Shown in pieces: positions 10,701 to 17,787 of a stretch of DNA of 22,773 nt. Positions within the stretch are counted from its first letter, which is position 1. The number at the start of each line of letters is the position of its first letter. A program made the translations under genes and the position numbers. The stretch lies in contig JAUCGD010000039.1 of NCBI GenBank assembly GCA_030377945.1, positions 1 to 22,773 of the forward strand, in the 5' to 3' direction. Origin of the DNA: Desulfobacterales bacterium HSG17 (GTDB lineage Bacteria > Desulfobacterota > Desulfobacteria > Desulfobacterales > Desulfococcaceae). The notes under the pieces were generated by a model. That model was not told where the DNA came from and did not search any database. It worked only from the letters and a program-made list of their open reading frames with translations.

Positions 10701-13700
10701 AATCCTGTTACTTTGAGTTTTACAACAGATGCCCAGCTTGAAGCTATTGCTGAGATCACCTTTGCAGCAGATGCAACAGCAATGGATTCACAGACAATAA
10801 CAGTAACGGCAGTTGATGATTCCCTGGCAGAAGGACTTCATGCAAGTATCATTAACCACAAACTGACAAGTGACGATGCAAATTATAATGATATTGCGGT
10901 TAACAATGTCAGTATTTCAATAACTGATAACGAAGCAGCCGGAGTTGTTGTAACACCTGTTTCCGTTAATGCAGATGAAGCAGGAACATTGACATCCGAA
11001 TACAGCATTAAACTTGCAAGCGTACCCAGTGCCCCGGTTATTCTGAAATTTATAACTGATTCTCAGGTTAATCCAATTGCAAATCTGACATTTGCTGCTG
11101 ATGATACAGCATTAATTGAGCAGACAGTTAAAATTGTGGTAATAGATGATAATTTTGTTGAAGGTAATCATACAAGTACAATCAGCCATACCGTAGAAGA
11201 CACAAGTGCATCAGAATATATGAGTGTTGCTGTAAGCAGTGTCAATGTAAGCATAACAGATAATGATGCAGCAAGTGTTATTATATCTCCTGCTGAAATA
11301 AATGTAGGAGAAGGCGGGGCAACAGCAACATATACAGTAAAACTATCAAGCATTCCTTCGTCACATGTTGTTATTCAGGCAGTAACTGACAGTCAGTTGC
11401 AGGCAATCAATAACATAACATTTCCGCCAGATTCATCTGCATTGCAGGAAAGAAGCATAATTGTTACAGCAGTTGATGACAGCACAGAAGAAGACTCACC
11501 CCATGCATCTACTATAACCCATAAAATAGCTTCGGGAAGCGCTCCTGAGTTTATGACAGCAGTTTTTTCAAATGATGTGAATGTTAAAATTGCTGACAAT
11601 GACGGAACAGGAATTACCGTCTCAACCGGAAATATTGAAATCAGCGAAGACGGGATAAAAACTGCAATATATATTTTAAAACTTAATACAGTTCCTGCAA
11701 ATCCGGTGACAATAAAATTTTATAGCGGAGATCAGATTAAGCCAATAACTGATATAGTGCTGAATGAAACAACTTCTGAAATGAGTATTGAGGTGACAGC
11801 AGAGCAAGATGACAAAGCTGAAGGAATTCATTCAGGTATTATTGGACATACATCTGTCAGCGATGATGCAGCATACAACGGAGTGTTTATTAATTCCGTA
11901 ACAGCCACTATTGAAGATGACGATACTCCCGGAATTACTGTTAAGACTTCCGGTAACAGTGTAATTGAAGGAAATACTCTTTCATACGAAGTCAGCCTGA
12001 ATACAATTCCTTCGGCTCAAGTTGACATTACCCTTACTCCTGATGCACAGATTGACCTGGGAGACGGCCCTGGAACTGCTAAAACCATTGTATTTCCAAA
12101 AGATGATAATTCTATAAAAGAAATAACAATCACAGCATTTGATGACGAACTTTTTGAAGGAATTCATCAGGGAATAATAAGTCATGCAGTGCTGAGTTCA
12201 GATGACAGCTATAACAATTTAGCTGTTGAAAATATCACAATCAGCATCACGGATAATGACCAGTCCGATATACTGATTAACGAATTTGTGATAGATCATG
12301 CAGGAGATGATACCCATGAGTTTATTGAACTTAAAGGAGTTTCAGGAACCGACTATACCAAATATACATTATTGCAGATAGACGGAAACCTTGAAAACCA
12401 GGGACTAATCACAAGTGTTATGCCTGTAAACAATGATACTTTCACAGAAAACAATGCTTATTATGTTACTGGTTTTCTGACTGATAAGCTTGCAAACGGT
12501 ACATCTACCCTGCTTCTTGTTTCAGGTTTTACAGGAATAATTGATACTGTTTTAGATGAAGCCGCCCTTCCCTGGGATTTTATAGCTGATTCCATAGCAG
12601 TTACTGACGGAGGTGAAGGAGATAAAAACTATGGAGATGCTCCTGTTCTGACATCAATCTCCGGAGCTTCCCGTATTCCTGAAGGAACTGATACGGACGG
12701 TATCAGTGAATGGATGCCCAATGATTTTGATGGAAAGGGGCTTCCCGAATTAACCGGTACTCCTGAAACAGGAGAAGCTGAAAATACACCAGGAAATGAA
12801 AACAAAACTGCAACACCCACTGTTCTTACTGTTTCCGTATCAGATGCAACTGCATCGGAAAATGCAGGGGTTTTAAAGTTTCAGGTCAACCTGTCTGAAA
12901 CAAGTACTGAAAAGATTAATGTTGATTATGAAACAACTGAAGGTAATGCTAAAGAAACAAGCGACTTTGAAGCAAAATCAGAAACACTTACCATACCGGC
13001 AGGAAGCGACTCTGCTGAAATTGAAATTGATCTTGTAAATGACTCTGCTGAAGAATCAACAGAAACATTTACAATAACTTTGAGCAATCCGGTCAATGCT
13101 GAAATCGGGGACAAGAGCGAAGCTACGGGTACAATAACTGATAGTGACGGTCAGCCTGTAACTCCTCCAACGCCGACTCCTGATCCGGTATATCCTGAAC
13201 AGGATACACCTCCAGAAATAACAAATCAGGCTCCGTTAAACATAACCGGGACATCTTTAACCATTACCTTTGATGATATTAAGGTGAATGACCCTAACTA
13301 TCCAAGCGGTTACTCCCTTGCAATACTGGAAGGAGAAAACTTTACAGCAGATGGAAATGTAATAACCCCTGTTAAAGATTTTTCAGGAACACTTACAGTT
13401 CCGGTTAAGGTAAGCAGCCGAAGCGGAGAAAGTAATACTTTTAATCTTAAAGTGACAATTAATATACGGCCTGTTATTGACAGCCAGAATCCTGTTAATA
13501 CAAATGAAGATACATCTGTAACCGTTACACTTGAAGATTTAAATGTAACAGACCCGGATAATGAATATCCAAAGGATTTTACCCTTAAAATCAGGGAAGG
13601 AGAAAATTATACTTTTGAAGGTAATACAATAACTCCAAATTCAGGGTTTATCGGCAGCCTTGAAGTTCCGCTAATTGTAAATGACGGTATTTCCGACAGT

Positions 13701-15587
13701 AAAGTATTTATGCTTAAAACAACAGTTGCAAATTTAAATGACATACCTGTTATTACAGAACAACTTTCATTATCTTTGACAGCAAATGTTAATACTTTAA
13801 CCATTACTCTAAATGACCTGAGAGTTAGTGACTCGGATAATGATTATCCAAAAGATTTCACACTTTCAGTATCTGACGGAATTAATTACACCCGTGAAGG
13901 CAATTCAATTACACCTGCCCCGGGATTCTCAGGTACACTTGCAGTTCCTGTTACGGTTAATGACGGAACTGATACAAGTGAAATTTTCAATCTGAGTGTA
14001 ATAGTCAGAAGCCTGCCTGATAAGGATGCAGACGGCCTGCCTGACAGCTGGGAATGGGAATTTGGTCTGAATTATTTTGAAAATGATGCAAATGAAGACC
14101 CGGACGGAGACGAATTCAGCAATTTGGATGAATATCTGTGCGGAACATTTCCCAATGATAAAGATTCCAGTCCTGAAATGCCAATAGCTGATGCAGGACC
14201 GGATCAGCTTGTTGTACCTGGAGAAAAAGTCAAGTTAAGTGGTCTTAATTCAACAGGTTTGGGCAAAGATATCAAGGAGTATATCTGGGAACAAATATCA
14301 GGAACTGAAGTAATGCTTTCTGATCCATCTGATGCAATGCCGACTTTTACAGCCCATGAAGCTGACGCAAATGGTGAATCTCTCCGTTTTCAGCTTACAA
14401 TAGTTAATGAATGCGGACTAAAACATACAGATTCAAGTATTGTTAACATAAGCTTTATGAATAATCCTCCCAGGGCTGAGACAGGACAGGATCAGACTGT
14501 GGAGCCAGGAACCCTGGTTATACTCAACGCTTCCGAATCAACTGACCCTGATAACAGCCTTATGTCATACCAGTGGATACAGATAAGCGGGCCTGAAGTA
14601 TTGCTTTCTGACCCAGATACAATGCGCCCGACCTTCAGGGCACCGCTTACAGTAAATAGAGGAGAATCCATATCCTTCATGCTTACTGTGACTGATCCTG
14701 AAGGTTTGCAGTCAGATTCAGATTATATTGTGAATATCCGTAAGGATAATCTGCCGCCAAAGGCAAAGATAAAATCTTCTTTAGATAAATTAACTGAAGG
14801 CCAGACCTATATCCTGGACGCTTCTAATTCAAGTGCATCTTCAGGAGCAATCAGTTACAGGTGGCATCAAATCAGCGGATATCCGGTAAGCCTTTCAGAT
14901 GTCAGGTCTGCTCGTCCCGGTTTTGTTGTCCCTGCTGTGAGTTCAGATCAAAAAATGAACCTGGGATTTGAACTTGTTATAGAAAATACAGACGGATTAA
15001 GAGCTTCCCAAAAGATTGAGTTTGGAGTTATTGATAACGGCATTGAAGGCTTTCCTTCAGATATTATTGCCATTAAAACAAATGCAAACAAAAATATCGG
15101 TATAGAACCTGGGTGTATGAGCGGCTTGACCGCATTAAACAGCGTTACACCGGAGAATATTTCTTCTGAAAACAGACCTGAAAATCTGGCTTATGGAAGA
15201 ATTGATACAGATGTTCTTGCATCTGGTACCGGTAAAAAAGCATGTATTAATTATTACCTTGAAGAGCCTGCTATTGAAGGGGCTTTGTGGTATGCATACA
15301 CATCAGCTTTAGGATGGTTTGATTTCAGTGAAAATGTTGTTTTTAGTGAAGATAGAAAACTTGTGACTGTTACAATCACAGACGGAGGAACAGAAGACGA
15401 AGACGGGACAGCAAACGGTTATGTTATATTTCTTTCAGGGCTTGGTGATAAATCAGACCAGGGAAGTACAGACGATAAAGATGATAAAGATGATTCTGAC
15501 ACCGGGGATACGGATGCAGACTCCTCAGGAGGCGGTGGAGGCGGCGGATGTTTTATTAATTCTCTATCAGGAATATTTAATTATTAA
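4722..15587 (+). CDS. 3621-residue secreted Calx-beta/LTD/PKD surface protein with choice-of-anchor-U-like C-terminus
   Basis: The ATG follows AAGGAGG (4711-4717) at 4-nt spacing and opens a Sec signal peptide: basic start, hydrophobic core at 12-30, cleavage probably after ADA near residue 34. Next come a SLREAI motif (50-55; CSLREA-like but with Gly for Cys), right-handed beta-helix repeats (about 135-252) and a cadherin-like region (356-480). About 17 Calx-beta-type units ending in ITDND variants lie at 487-1303, 1497-2515 and 2700-2808. LTD-like domains with INEFV and GASRIP sit at about 1303-1490 and 2515-2700. A Pro-rich linker (2810-2835), three NDG repeats (2833-3097), a TSP3-like motif (3097-3152), three PKDs (3153-3440) and a choice-of-anchor-U-like domain (3440-3573) follow. 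The end is an acidic linker and Gly7-CFI tail. Calx-beta and TSP3 motifs usually bind calcium, so a calcium-stiffened rod is inferred. No RTX type I secretion signal was seen. Confidence 0.93.
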   Translation: MSNRLFFKSKSLFFISALVLILFSGGVIPLAADAATVSHLSDEAANYTGSLREAITLANADTTTTDTINFDITPAPVSPDTYTIKLKSALPAITGPVTVNGLDITGDTQIILDGSNVYGDGLRISSFDGSAPDIVTIDNLTIQKFIYSGIVIASSSFVAVSNCTITNNTYGIVIIDGNDNTIDSNIITSNASDGIQIGFGTISTNNIIQNSKISGNGRYGVSIVGAASTGNKILANNIYDNTSTGINSAASANTPTPVLTSYDEITKTVSGWILDSGTVSENIQLDFFTNTDCVTGTCEGEVFVESTDITTDGTGGIISFTYQLTQTLPASGTFILTATATNTTASLNTSVFSDKNQAPVNTFTASQVTPIGTDLVFSTGNLISIDDTNNISDDLKITLTVDSGSLTLPDISLITLTDGTGTADSTMTFTGSIANINTTLDGLIFTPQSNSTAAATLTIVTDDQTTSEIGGPGSATDIISIEIASVILSANSVSATEGGTNGTYTINLNTTPASAVTVTLQPDSEVDLGNGQGISLSLSFTDTAVQLVTVIAYDDGIYEKAHKGYITHTVTGDSAYDGFDATYNGSPVTSFTVNITDDEPVPALSINNPVAVSESDGTISFTVTQHEPGDITKLLPSDVKTSVNYETSDNTALAESDYTAIPASTLIISDNGTGGGDGTTTSKTIVVNISPDSLNESTTETFFVDLSTPVTATIDTPQGTGTITDDDPLPVISITTPTSSADEGSDMTFTVTLDAASGRDVTIDYTITDVTTASTDYTDTTKATPDGTLTIIAGSTTGNITLNITDDLLDENAESLTVDLTGADFASLGTPVSATGTINRDLNDIPAISINNPSIIENGGTMTFNVILTGPSPLTVSVDYAVSGSAASADYTTSSTNPLTIAPGNTSGVIEFSIIDDAQAEGEENIILTLSNPSNASLDPIPTIGTGTITDNDISYAITADAAVAVPESAATISFTVTRSGAVNETSSVDFALTGTAVSGTDYNNVLPAGTTINFAAGDTQKTITLDILEDQEDENDETIIVTLSNPTATTGTAIIPTATASVTTTINKDINDIPVISIDNPSIVENGGTLAFNVNLTDSNGDPVSSNLTVSVEYAVSGSAALTDDYTENITSPFAIDPGNTSGVIEFPIMDDPLAEGDENIILTLSNPSNASLDPGKTIGTGTITDNDISYDITAEKTAVPEPVGSVTAISFTITRSGAVKEASSVDFALTGTASIDADYNNVIPTGTTINFAADETQKTISLDVLEDSEDENDETIIVTLSNATASGTADLLTASVTTTITEFLVINEFVLNHAGTDDTKEYIEIKGKPGESYFDYTLLTINGTGVIENLIPLTPGAETTNSEGFWWTGFQIAQFTDNTLTLLLVKDLIAGTTIGEDLDTDDSGSFNITPWSFIKDAIVVSDNSEETYGTPVLDLVGGASRIPDETDTDNAGDWAVNDFEGAGLDLDDDGTIELGTPTPEEALNTPGIANVLAVPGVTITQTDGSTDAPEGDTTGDMYSIRLNTMPVPAEDVTITITPADTQVDLGNGPGTPVSLTFNSANWSQDQDVNIVADDDEIIEENPHTTTISHAASGGGYDTVTINDVTVNIAENDEAGVIISKTDAAVNEEGETTDTYTIVLETIPTSDVTITINADAQIIVEPSEFTFTPDAALTPETFTITANDDKIIEIEAVHKSIISHSTASADPAYATGMLTIDTVTAAITDNDFAGITIVPTDGSTDVEEAVGGGTSDTYSVSINSIPSDTVTIILNTDDGQTIVEPALLTFTPLNASEPKEIKVTAVDDFVVEASPHQGIISHIIDDVNTADDNYKILDLADKDVSVNITENDIAGITFSKTEVNVIEGGATDTYLVNLNTIPTGQVTLKLTAGDQITASPETISFVPDASALEPVTVTITAKDDDSVEVSPHTDTITHAVEAGSADEYTALASIDSVGANITDNDSPGVNISAVSLNTAEGGDAVTYTVKLNTRPANPVTLSFTTDAQLEAIAEITFAADATAMDSQTITVTAVDDSLAEGLHASIINHKLTSDDANYNDIAVNNVSISITDNEAAGVVVTPVSVNADEAGTLTSEYSIKLASVPSAPVILKFITDSQVNPIANLTFAADDTALIEQTVKIVVIDDNFVEGNHTSTISHTVEDTSASEYMSVAVSSVNVSITDNDAASVIISPAEINVGEGGATATYTVKLSSIPSSHVVIQAVTDSQLQAINNITFPPDSSALQERSIIVTAVDDSTEEDSPHASTITHKIASGSAPEFMTAVFSNDVNVKIADNDGTGITVSTGNIEISEDGIKTAIYILKLNTVPANPVTIKFYSGDQIKPITDIVLNETTSEMSIEVTAEQDDKAEGIHSGIIGHTSVSDDAAYNGVFINSVTATIEDDDTPGITVKTSGNSVIEGNTLSYEVSLNTIPSAQVDITLTPDAQIDLGDGPGTAKTIVFPKDDNSIKEITITAFDDELFEGIHQGIISHAVLSSDDSYNNLAVENITISITDNDQSDILINEFVIDHAGDDTHEFIELKGVSGTDYTKYTLLQIDGNLENQGLITSVMPVNNDTFTENNAYYVTGFLTDKLANGTSTLLLVSGFTGIIDTVLDEAALPWDFIADSIAVTDGGEGDKNYGDAPVLTSISGASRIPEGTDTDGISEWMPNDFDGKGLPELTGTPETGEAENTPGNENKTATPTVLTVSVSDATASENAGVLKFQVNLSETSTEKINVDYETTEGNAKETSDFEAKSETLTIPAGSDSAEIEIDLVNDSAEESTETFTITLSNPVNAEIGDKSEATGTITDSDGQPVTPPTPTPDPVYPEQDTPPEITNQAPLNITGTSLTITFDDIKVNDPNYPSGYSLAILEGENFTADGNVITPVKDFSGTLTVPVKVSSRSGESNTFNLKVTINIRPVIDSQNPVNTNEDTSVTVTLEDLNVTDPDNEYPKDFTLKIREGENYTFEGNTITPNSGFIGSLEVPLIVNDGISDSKVFMLKTTVANLNDIPVITEQLSLSLTANVNTLTITLNDLRVSDSDNDYPKDFTLSVSDGINYTREGNSITPAPGFSGTLAVPVTVNDGTDTSEIFNLSVIVRSLPDKDADGLPDSWEWEFGLNYFENDANEDPDGDEFSNLDEYLCGTFPNDKDSSPEMPIADAGPDQLVVPGEKVKLSGLNSTGLGKDIKEYIWEQISGTEVMLSDPSDAMPTFTAHEADANGESLRFQLTIVNECGLKHTDSSIVNISFMNNPPRAETGQDQTVEPGTLVILNASESTDPDNSLMSYQWIQISGPEVLLSDPDTMRPTFRAPLTVNRGESISFMLTVTDPEGLQSDSDYIVNIRKDNLPPKAKIKSSLDKLTEGQTYILDASNSSASSGAISYRWHQISGYPVSLSDVRSARPGFVVPAVSSDQKMNLGFELVIENTDGLRASQKIEFGVIDNGIEGFPSDIIAIKTNANKNIGIEPGCMSGLTALNSVTPENISSENRPENLAYGRIDTDVLASGTGKKACINYYLEEPAIEGALWYAYTSALGWFDFSENVVFSEDRKLVTVTITDGGTEDEDGTANGYVIFLSGLGDKSDQGSTDDKDDKDDSDTGDTDADSSGGGGGGGCFINSLSGIFNY
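7242..8630 (+). repeat. Intragenic tandem duplication of a two-domain Calx-beta block
   Basis: Unit 1 (about 7242-7928) and unit 2 (about 7929-8630) match at nucleotide level over long stretches. Aligned landmarks CAACCCCAGC at 7274/7961, GAGCAA at 7511/8219 and AGCTTTACT at 7641/8354 give offsets of 687, 708 and 713 bp. The offset grows because unit 2 has extra codons in its first domain. Other Calx-beta units in this gene resemble each other only as protein, so this is the most recent expansion. Confidence 0.85.
15471..15494 (+). repeat. 9-bp GATGATAAA tandem repeat in acidic C-terminal linker (second copy)
   Basis: GACGATAAA, GATGATAAA and GATGAT encode Asp-Asp-Lys repeats directly before the Gly-rich Cys-Phe-Ile tail. 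Position and unit match the repeat near the end of the upstream paralogue. Confidence 0.7.
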
Positions 15588-15621
15588 TAATACAGAATAA
15601 GAATTATTATTTCGTACACAT

Positions 15622-15653
15622 AAAAAATGGCGGGGAATTTTCCCCGCCATTTT
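15622..15653. terminator. Bidirectional intrinsic terminator between convergent genes
   Basis: A 14-bp perfect stem (AAAATGGCGGGGAA at 15624-15637 with its complement at 15640-15653) has a GC-rich core and a tiny central loop. On the + strand it ends in TTTT, 35 bp after the giant gene's stop. On the - strand six A at 15622-15627 read as six T, so it can also end the chemoreceptor transcript. Confidence 0.85.
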
Positions 15654-15698
15654 GCTATAAGTATCTGAGAATCATTGATTCTACTGTATGGGTTAACA

Positions 15699-15879
15699 CA
15701 ATATGGGGCTATGATCATCGTTTCACCCGGCAGTAAACTGCCGGGCTATTTTCTGTCGTCCCTCTGGGACTTTAGATACTTCTATATCAACTATTTAAGT
15801 CCCGTAGGGACAATAGAAAATAGCGCGGGAATTTATTCCCGTGCTTGCTGGACCAGATGATGATCAAGGCCCAATATGG
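15699..15879. mobile_element. REP-like/MITE-like nested palindromic element, non-coding
   Basis: The ends GGCTATGATCATCG (15707-15720) and TGATGATCAAGGCC (15858-15871) form an imperfect inverted repeat, 11 of 14 paired. They are flanked by direct copies of CAATATGG (15699-15706, 15872-15879), a possible target duplication. Inside lie hairpins: CCCGGCAGT/ACTGCCGGG (15726-15745), GTCCC-TCT-GGGAC (15758-15770), GTCCC-GTA-GGGAC (15799-15811) and GCGCGGGAA/TTCCCGTGC (15823-15844). An 18-bp long-range stem pairs 15746-15763 with 15806-15823 (16 of 18). Such nested GC-rich hairpins resemble REP elements mobilised by RAYT/Y1 transposases. No transposase gene is in the window. The 61-codon open frame across it is not a gene. 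Confidence 0.7.
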
Positions 15880-15921
15880 TCATTTATGATTAGAGTTGAT
15901 GCAGCTTTGGTTTAATCTTTT

Positions 15922-17787
15922 TCATCCAAAAAATTTCTGCATCTCATAAATAATTTTGTGCATTTTTTTGACCTGATGATTCAATTCTTTTGCTGCTGTC
16001 ACAAATTCACGAGAATCTGAAAAATTATGCTCAACTATCTTTTCCATTTTATCTGCTGCAAGGCTAATATCTTCAATTCCTCGGGCCTGTTCATTTGAGG
16101 CTGCTGCAATATCTTTTACCAGGGCGCTTACTGCTATTGTATTATCACGGGTTTCAGAAAAAGCTTTGCCGGAATCGGAAACATGGGTATTTATTGCCAT
16201 TATTTTTTCTCCAATTGTGTTCACAAGCCTGCTTATATCCCCTGCTCCTTTTGAAGAATTAACTGACAGTTTTCTGACTTCATCAGCCACAACACCAAAG
16301 CCCGCTCCGGCTTCACCTGCCCGTGCAGCTTCAATTGCTGCATTAAGTGCAAGCAGACCGGTTTGAAAAGCTATATCTTCAATTGATTTAATAGTATCAG
16401 ATGATTTTTGACCTGCTTCAATTACTTCCTGAACCGATGCATAAAGTTCTTTAACAGAGCTATGAACTCTTTCGGAAGTGTTCAATATTCTCAGCATCCG
16501 GTGGTTGGCCTTTTCTGTACTTTCTTTTGTTTTTTTCATCATGGCGCTCATCTCTTCAATGGCAACACTTGTATTTTCAAGAGATATTGCATTTTGAGAT
16601 GTTGTATCAGCCAGATCATCTCCAGCACATGCCACCATTATTGTTTTTTCGGAAACAGTTCCGGCAATGGCTGACAAGCGGTCTGTTATCAATTGAATTG
16701 GTTTGGAAATTGATCTTTCCATTGCAAAAACAAGCGGTATTATAGCAATCAGGCAAACTATAAAAACTATGCATAATGCAGATATCATCTGCCAGACCTG
16801 TTTTTTAGCTGCTTCTTTTGAATATAAAACAGCGATATTTCCCGCTGTTTTATCAAGCCCTTTAAGTTGAGCAATTCCCTGTTTATAATTAATATTGTTA
16901 ATATTTATGTCATTAACAGCAATTCTTTGATTCTTAAATTGCATCTGCGTAAAACTGTTTTTATTTGAGCTTACAGCATTCAGAGTTTCATATGGTTTCA
17001 GGGTTCCCTGATGCAGTTTGTTATCAATCCCAAAAAAATTAATCTCCATCTGGCTCAGCCTGGCAAGCTTTTGAACAAAGGATTCTTCAATATATTTTGC
17101 AGTAATTATACCGCCCCCATTTTTTTCAACCTGTTCCATTGTATCCAGATCAAGAGATTTTACAAATATTGATGTACAGGCAGCCATGCTTATAAATTCA
17201 TTAATTTCAGTAATGAAAACAGCTTTTTCAAAATCAGGTGCATGTTTAAAGGGCAGAAAAACAGGTTTTAAAACAGGATCATTTGTTTTGTCCATTGATG
17301 ATGAGGATAATTTTTCTCCTTTTTTCAGATTGATATGACGCATTTGGAAATCTGGAGAATAGTGACAATAACCAACAGAGTAATTCTCATCCTGTTCCTG
17401 AATGACAAATACTCTCACATCTCCGTCAGAATCGTAAAGCGCTATCATACTGAGATCAGCAATAGTGCATATCTGGTAAAATGTTTTTACAACCTGAATA
17501 TAGGCATCCAGCAATATGGGGTTGGCATCATAGTTTTTATAATTATAAATAGATTTTATATGATTTTTCATCAAAGGCCATTGAGATGTCTTGTGCGAAT
17601 CTTTCAAAATTTCATCCTGTTGATGACTTAATTCTTCAAGGATAACTGAAAGTGATTTTTTAATGTCACTTTCAGATTCATTTTGATTATGATTCAGCAG
17701 AAGAAGGCTAAGAACAAAGCCGGTGGAAAGCATTACAATCAAGACAATAGACATTGATTTAAAAAATAACTGAGTTTTCAGGTGCAT
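15922..17787 (-). CDS. Methyl-accepting chemotaxis protein with a large Cache-like periplasmic sensor
   Basis: A 621-residue transmembrane receptor with the usual two-TM topology. TM1 is at about 10-31, a roughly 300-residue periplasmic domain at 32-332 and TM2 at 333-354. The periplasmic part is mixed alpha/beta, with SMIALYDSDGDVR and later FFGIDNK strands, suggesting a double-Cache-like fold; the ligand is unknown. After TM2 only the first HAMP helix is evident (SISKPIQLITDRL). The cytoplasmic helical hairpin has its CheA/CheW-contacting tip at about 467-505 ([22 protein letters not shown]). Gly477 replaces the Asn usual in QTNLLALNA. No CheR-tethering pentapeptide ends the protein. The ATG shares its A with the previous gene's TAA in TAATG, and the Shine-Dalgarno is weak, implying translational coupling. 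It is the last gene of a four-gene unit. Confidence 0.93.
   Translation of the reverse strand: MHLKTQLFFKSMSIVLIVMLSTGFVLSLLLLNHNQNESESDIKKSLSVILEELSHQQDEILKDSHKTSQWPLMKNHIKSIYNYKNYDANPILLDAYIQVVKTFYQICTIADLSMIALYDSDGDVRVFVIQEQDENYSVGYCHYSPDFQMRHINLKKGEKLSSSSMDKTNDPVLKPVFLPFKHAPDFEKAVFITEINEFISMAACTSIFVKSLDLDTMEQVEKNGGGIITAKYIEESFVQKLARLSQMEINFFGIDNKLHQGTLKPYETLNAVSSNKNSFTQMQFKNQRIAVNDININNINYKQGIAQLKGLDKTAGNIAVLYSKEAAKKQVWQMISALCIVFIVCLIAIIPLVFAMERSISKPIQLITDRLSAIAGTVSEKTIMVACAGDDLADTTSQNAISLENTSVAIEEMSAMMKKTKESTEKANHRMLRILNTSERVHSSVKELYASVQEVIEAGQKSSDTIKSIEDIAFQTGLLALNAAIEAARAGEAGAGFGVVADEVRKLSVNSSKGAGDISRLVNTIGEKIMAINTHVSDSGKAFSETRDNTIAVSALVKDIAAASNEQARGIEDISLAADKMEKIVEHNFSDSREFVTAAKELNHQVKKMHKIIYEMQKFFG

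Noticed and set aside
4722..15587. RTX/type I-secreted adhesin of the LapA type
   Set aside because: There is an N-terminal Sec signal peptide, and no GGXGXD nonapeptide repeats or LapA-type retention module were seen. The C-terminus is the choice-of-anchor-U-like module.
15675..15860. 61-codon open frame on the + strand
   Set aside because: It runs through the nested palindromes of the REP-like element, lacks a ribosome-binding site and has no protein-like pattern.
15699..15879. CRISPR array, suggested by repeated GTCCC/GGGAC motifs
   Set aside because: The motifs are unequal palindromes without regular spacers; only two near-copies exist and no cas genes are nearby.
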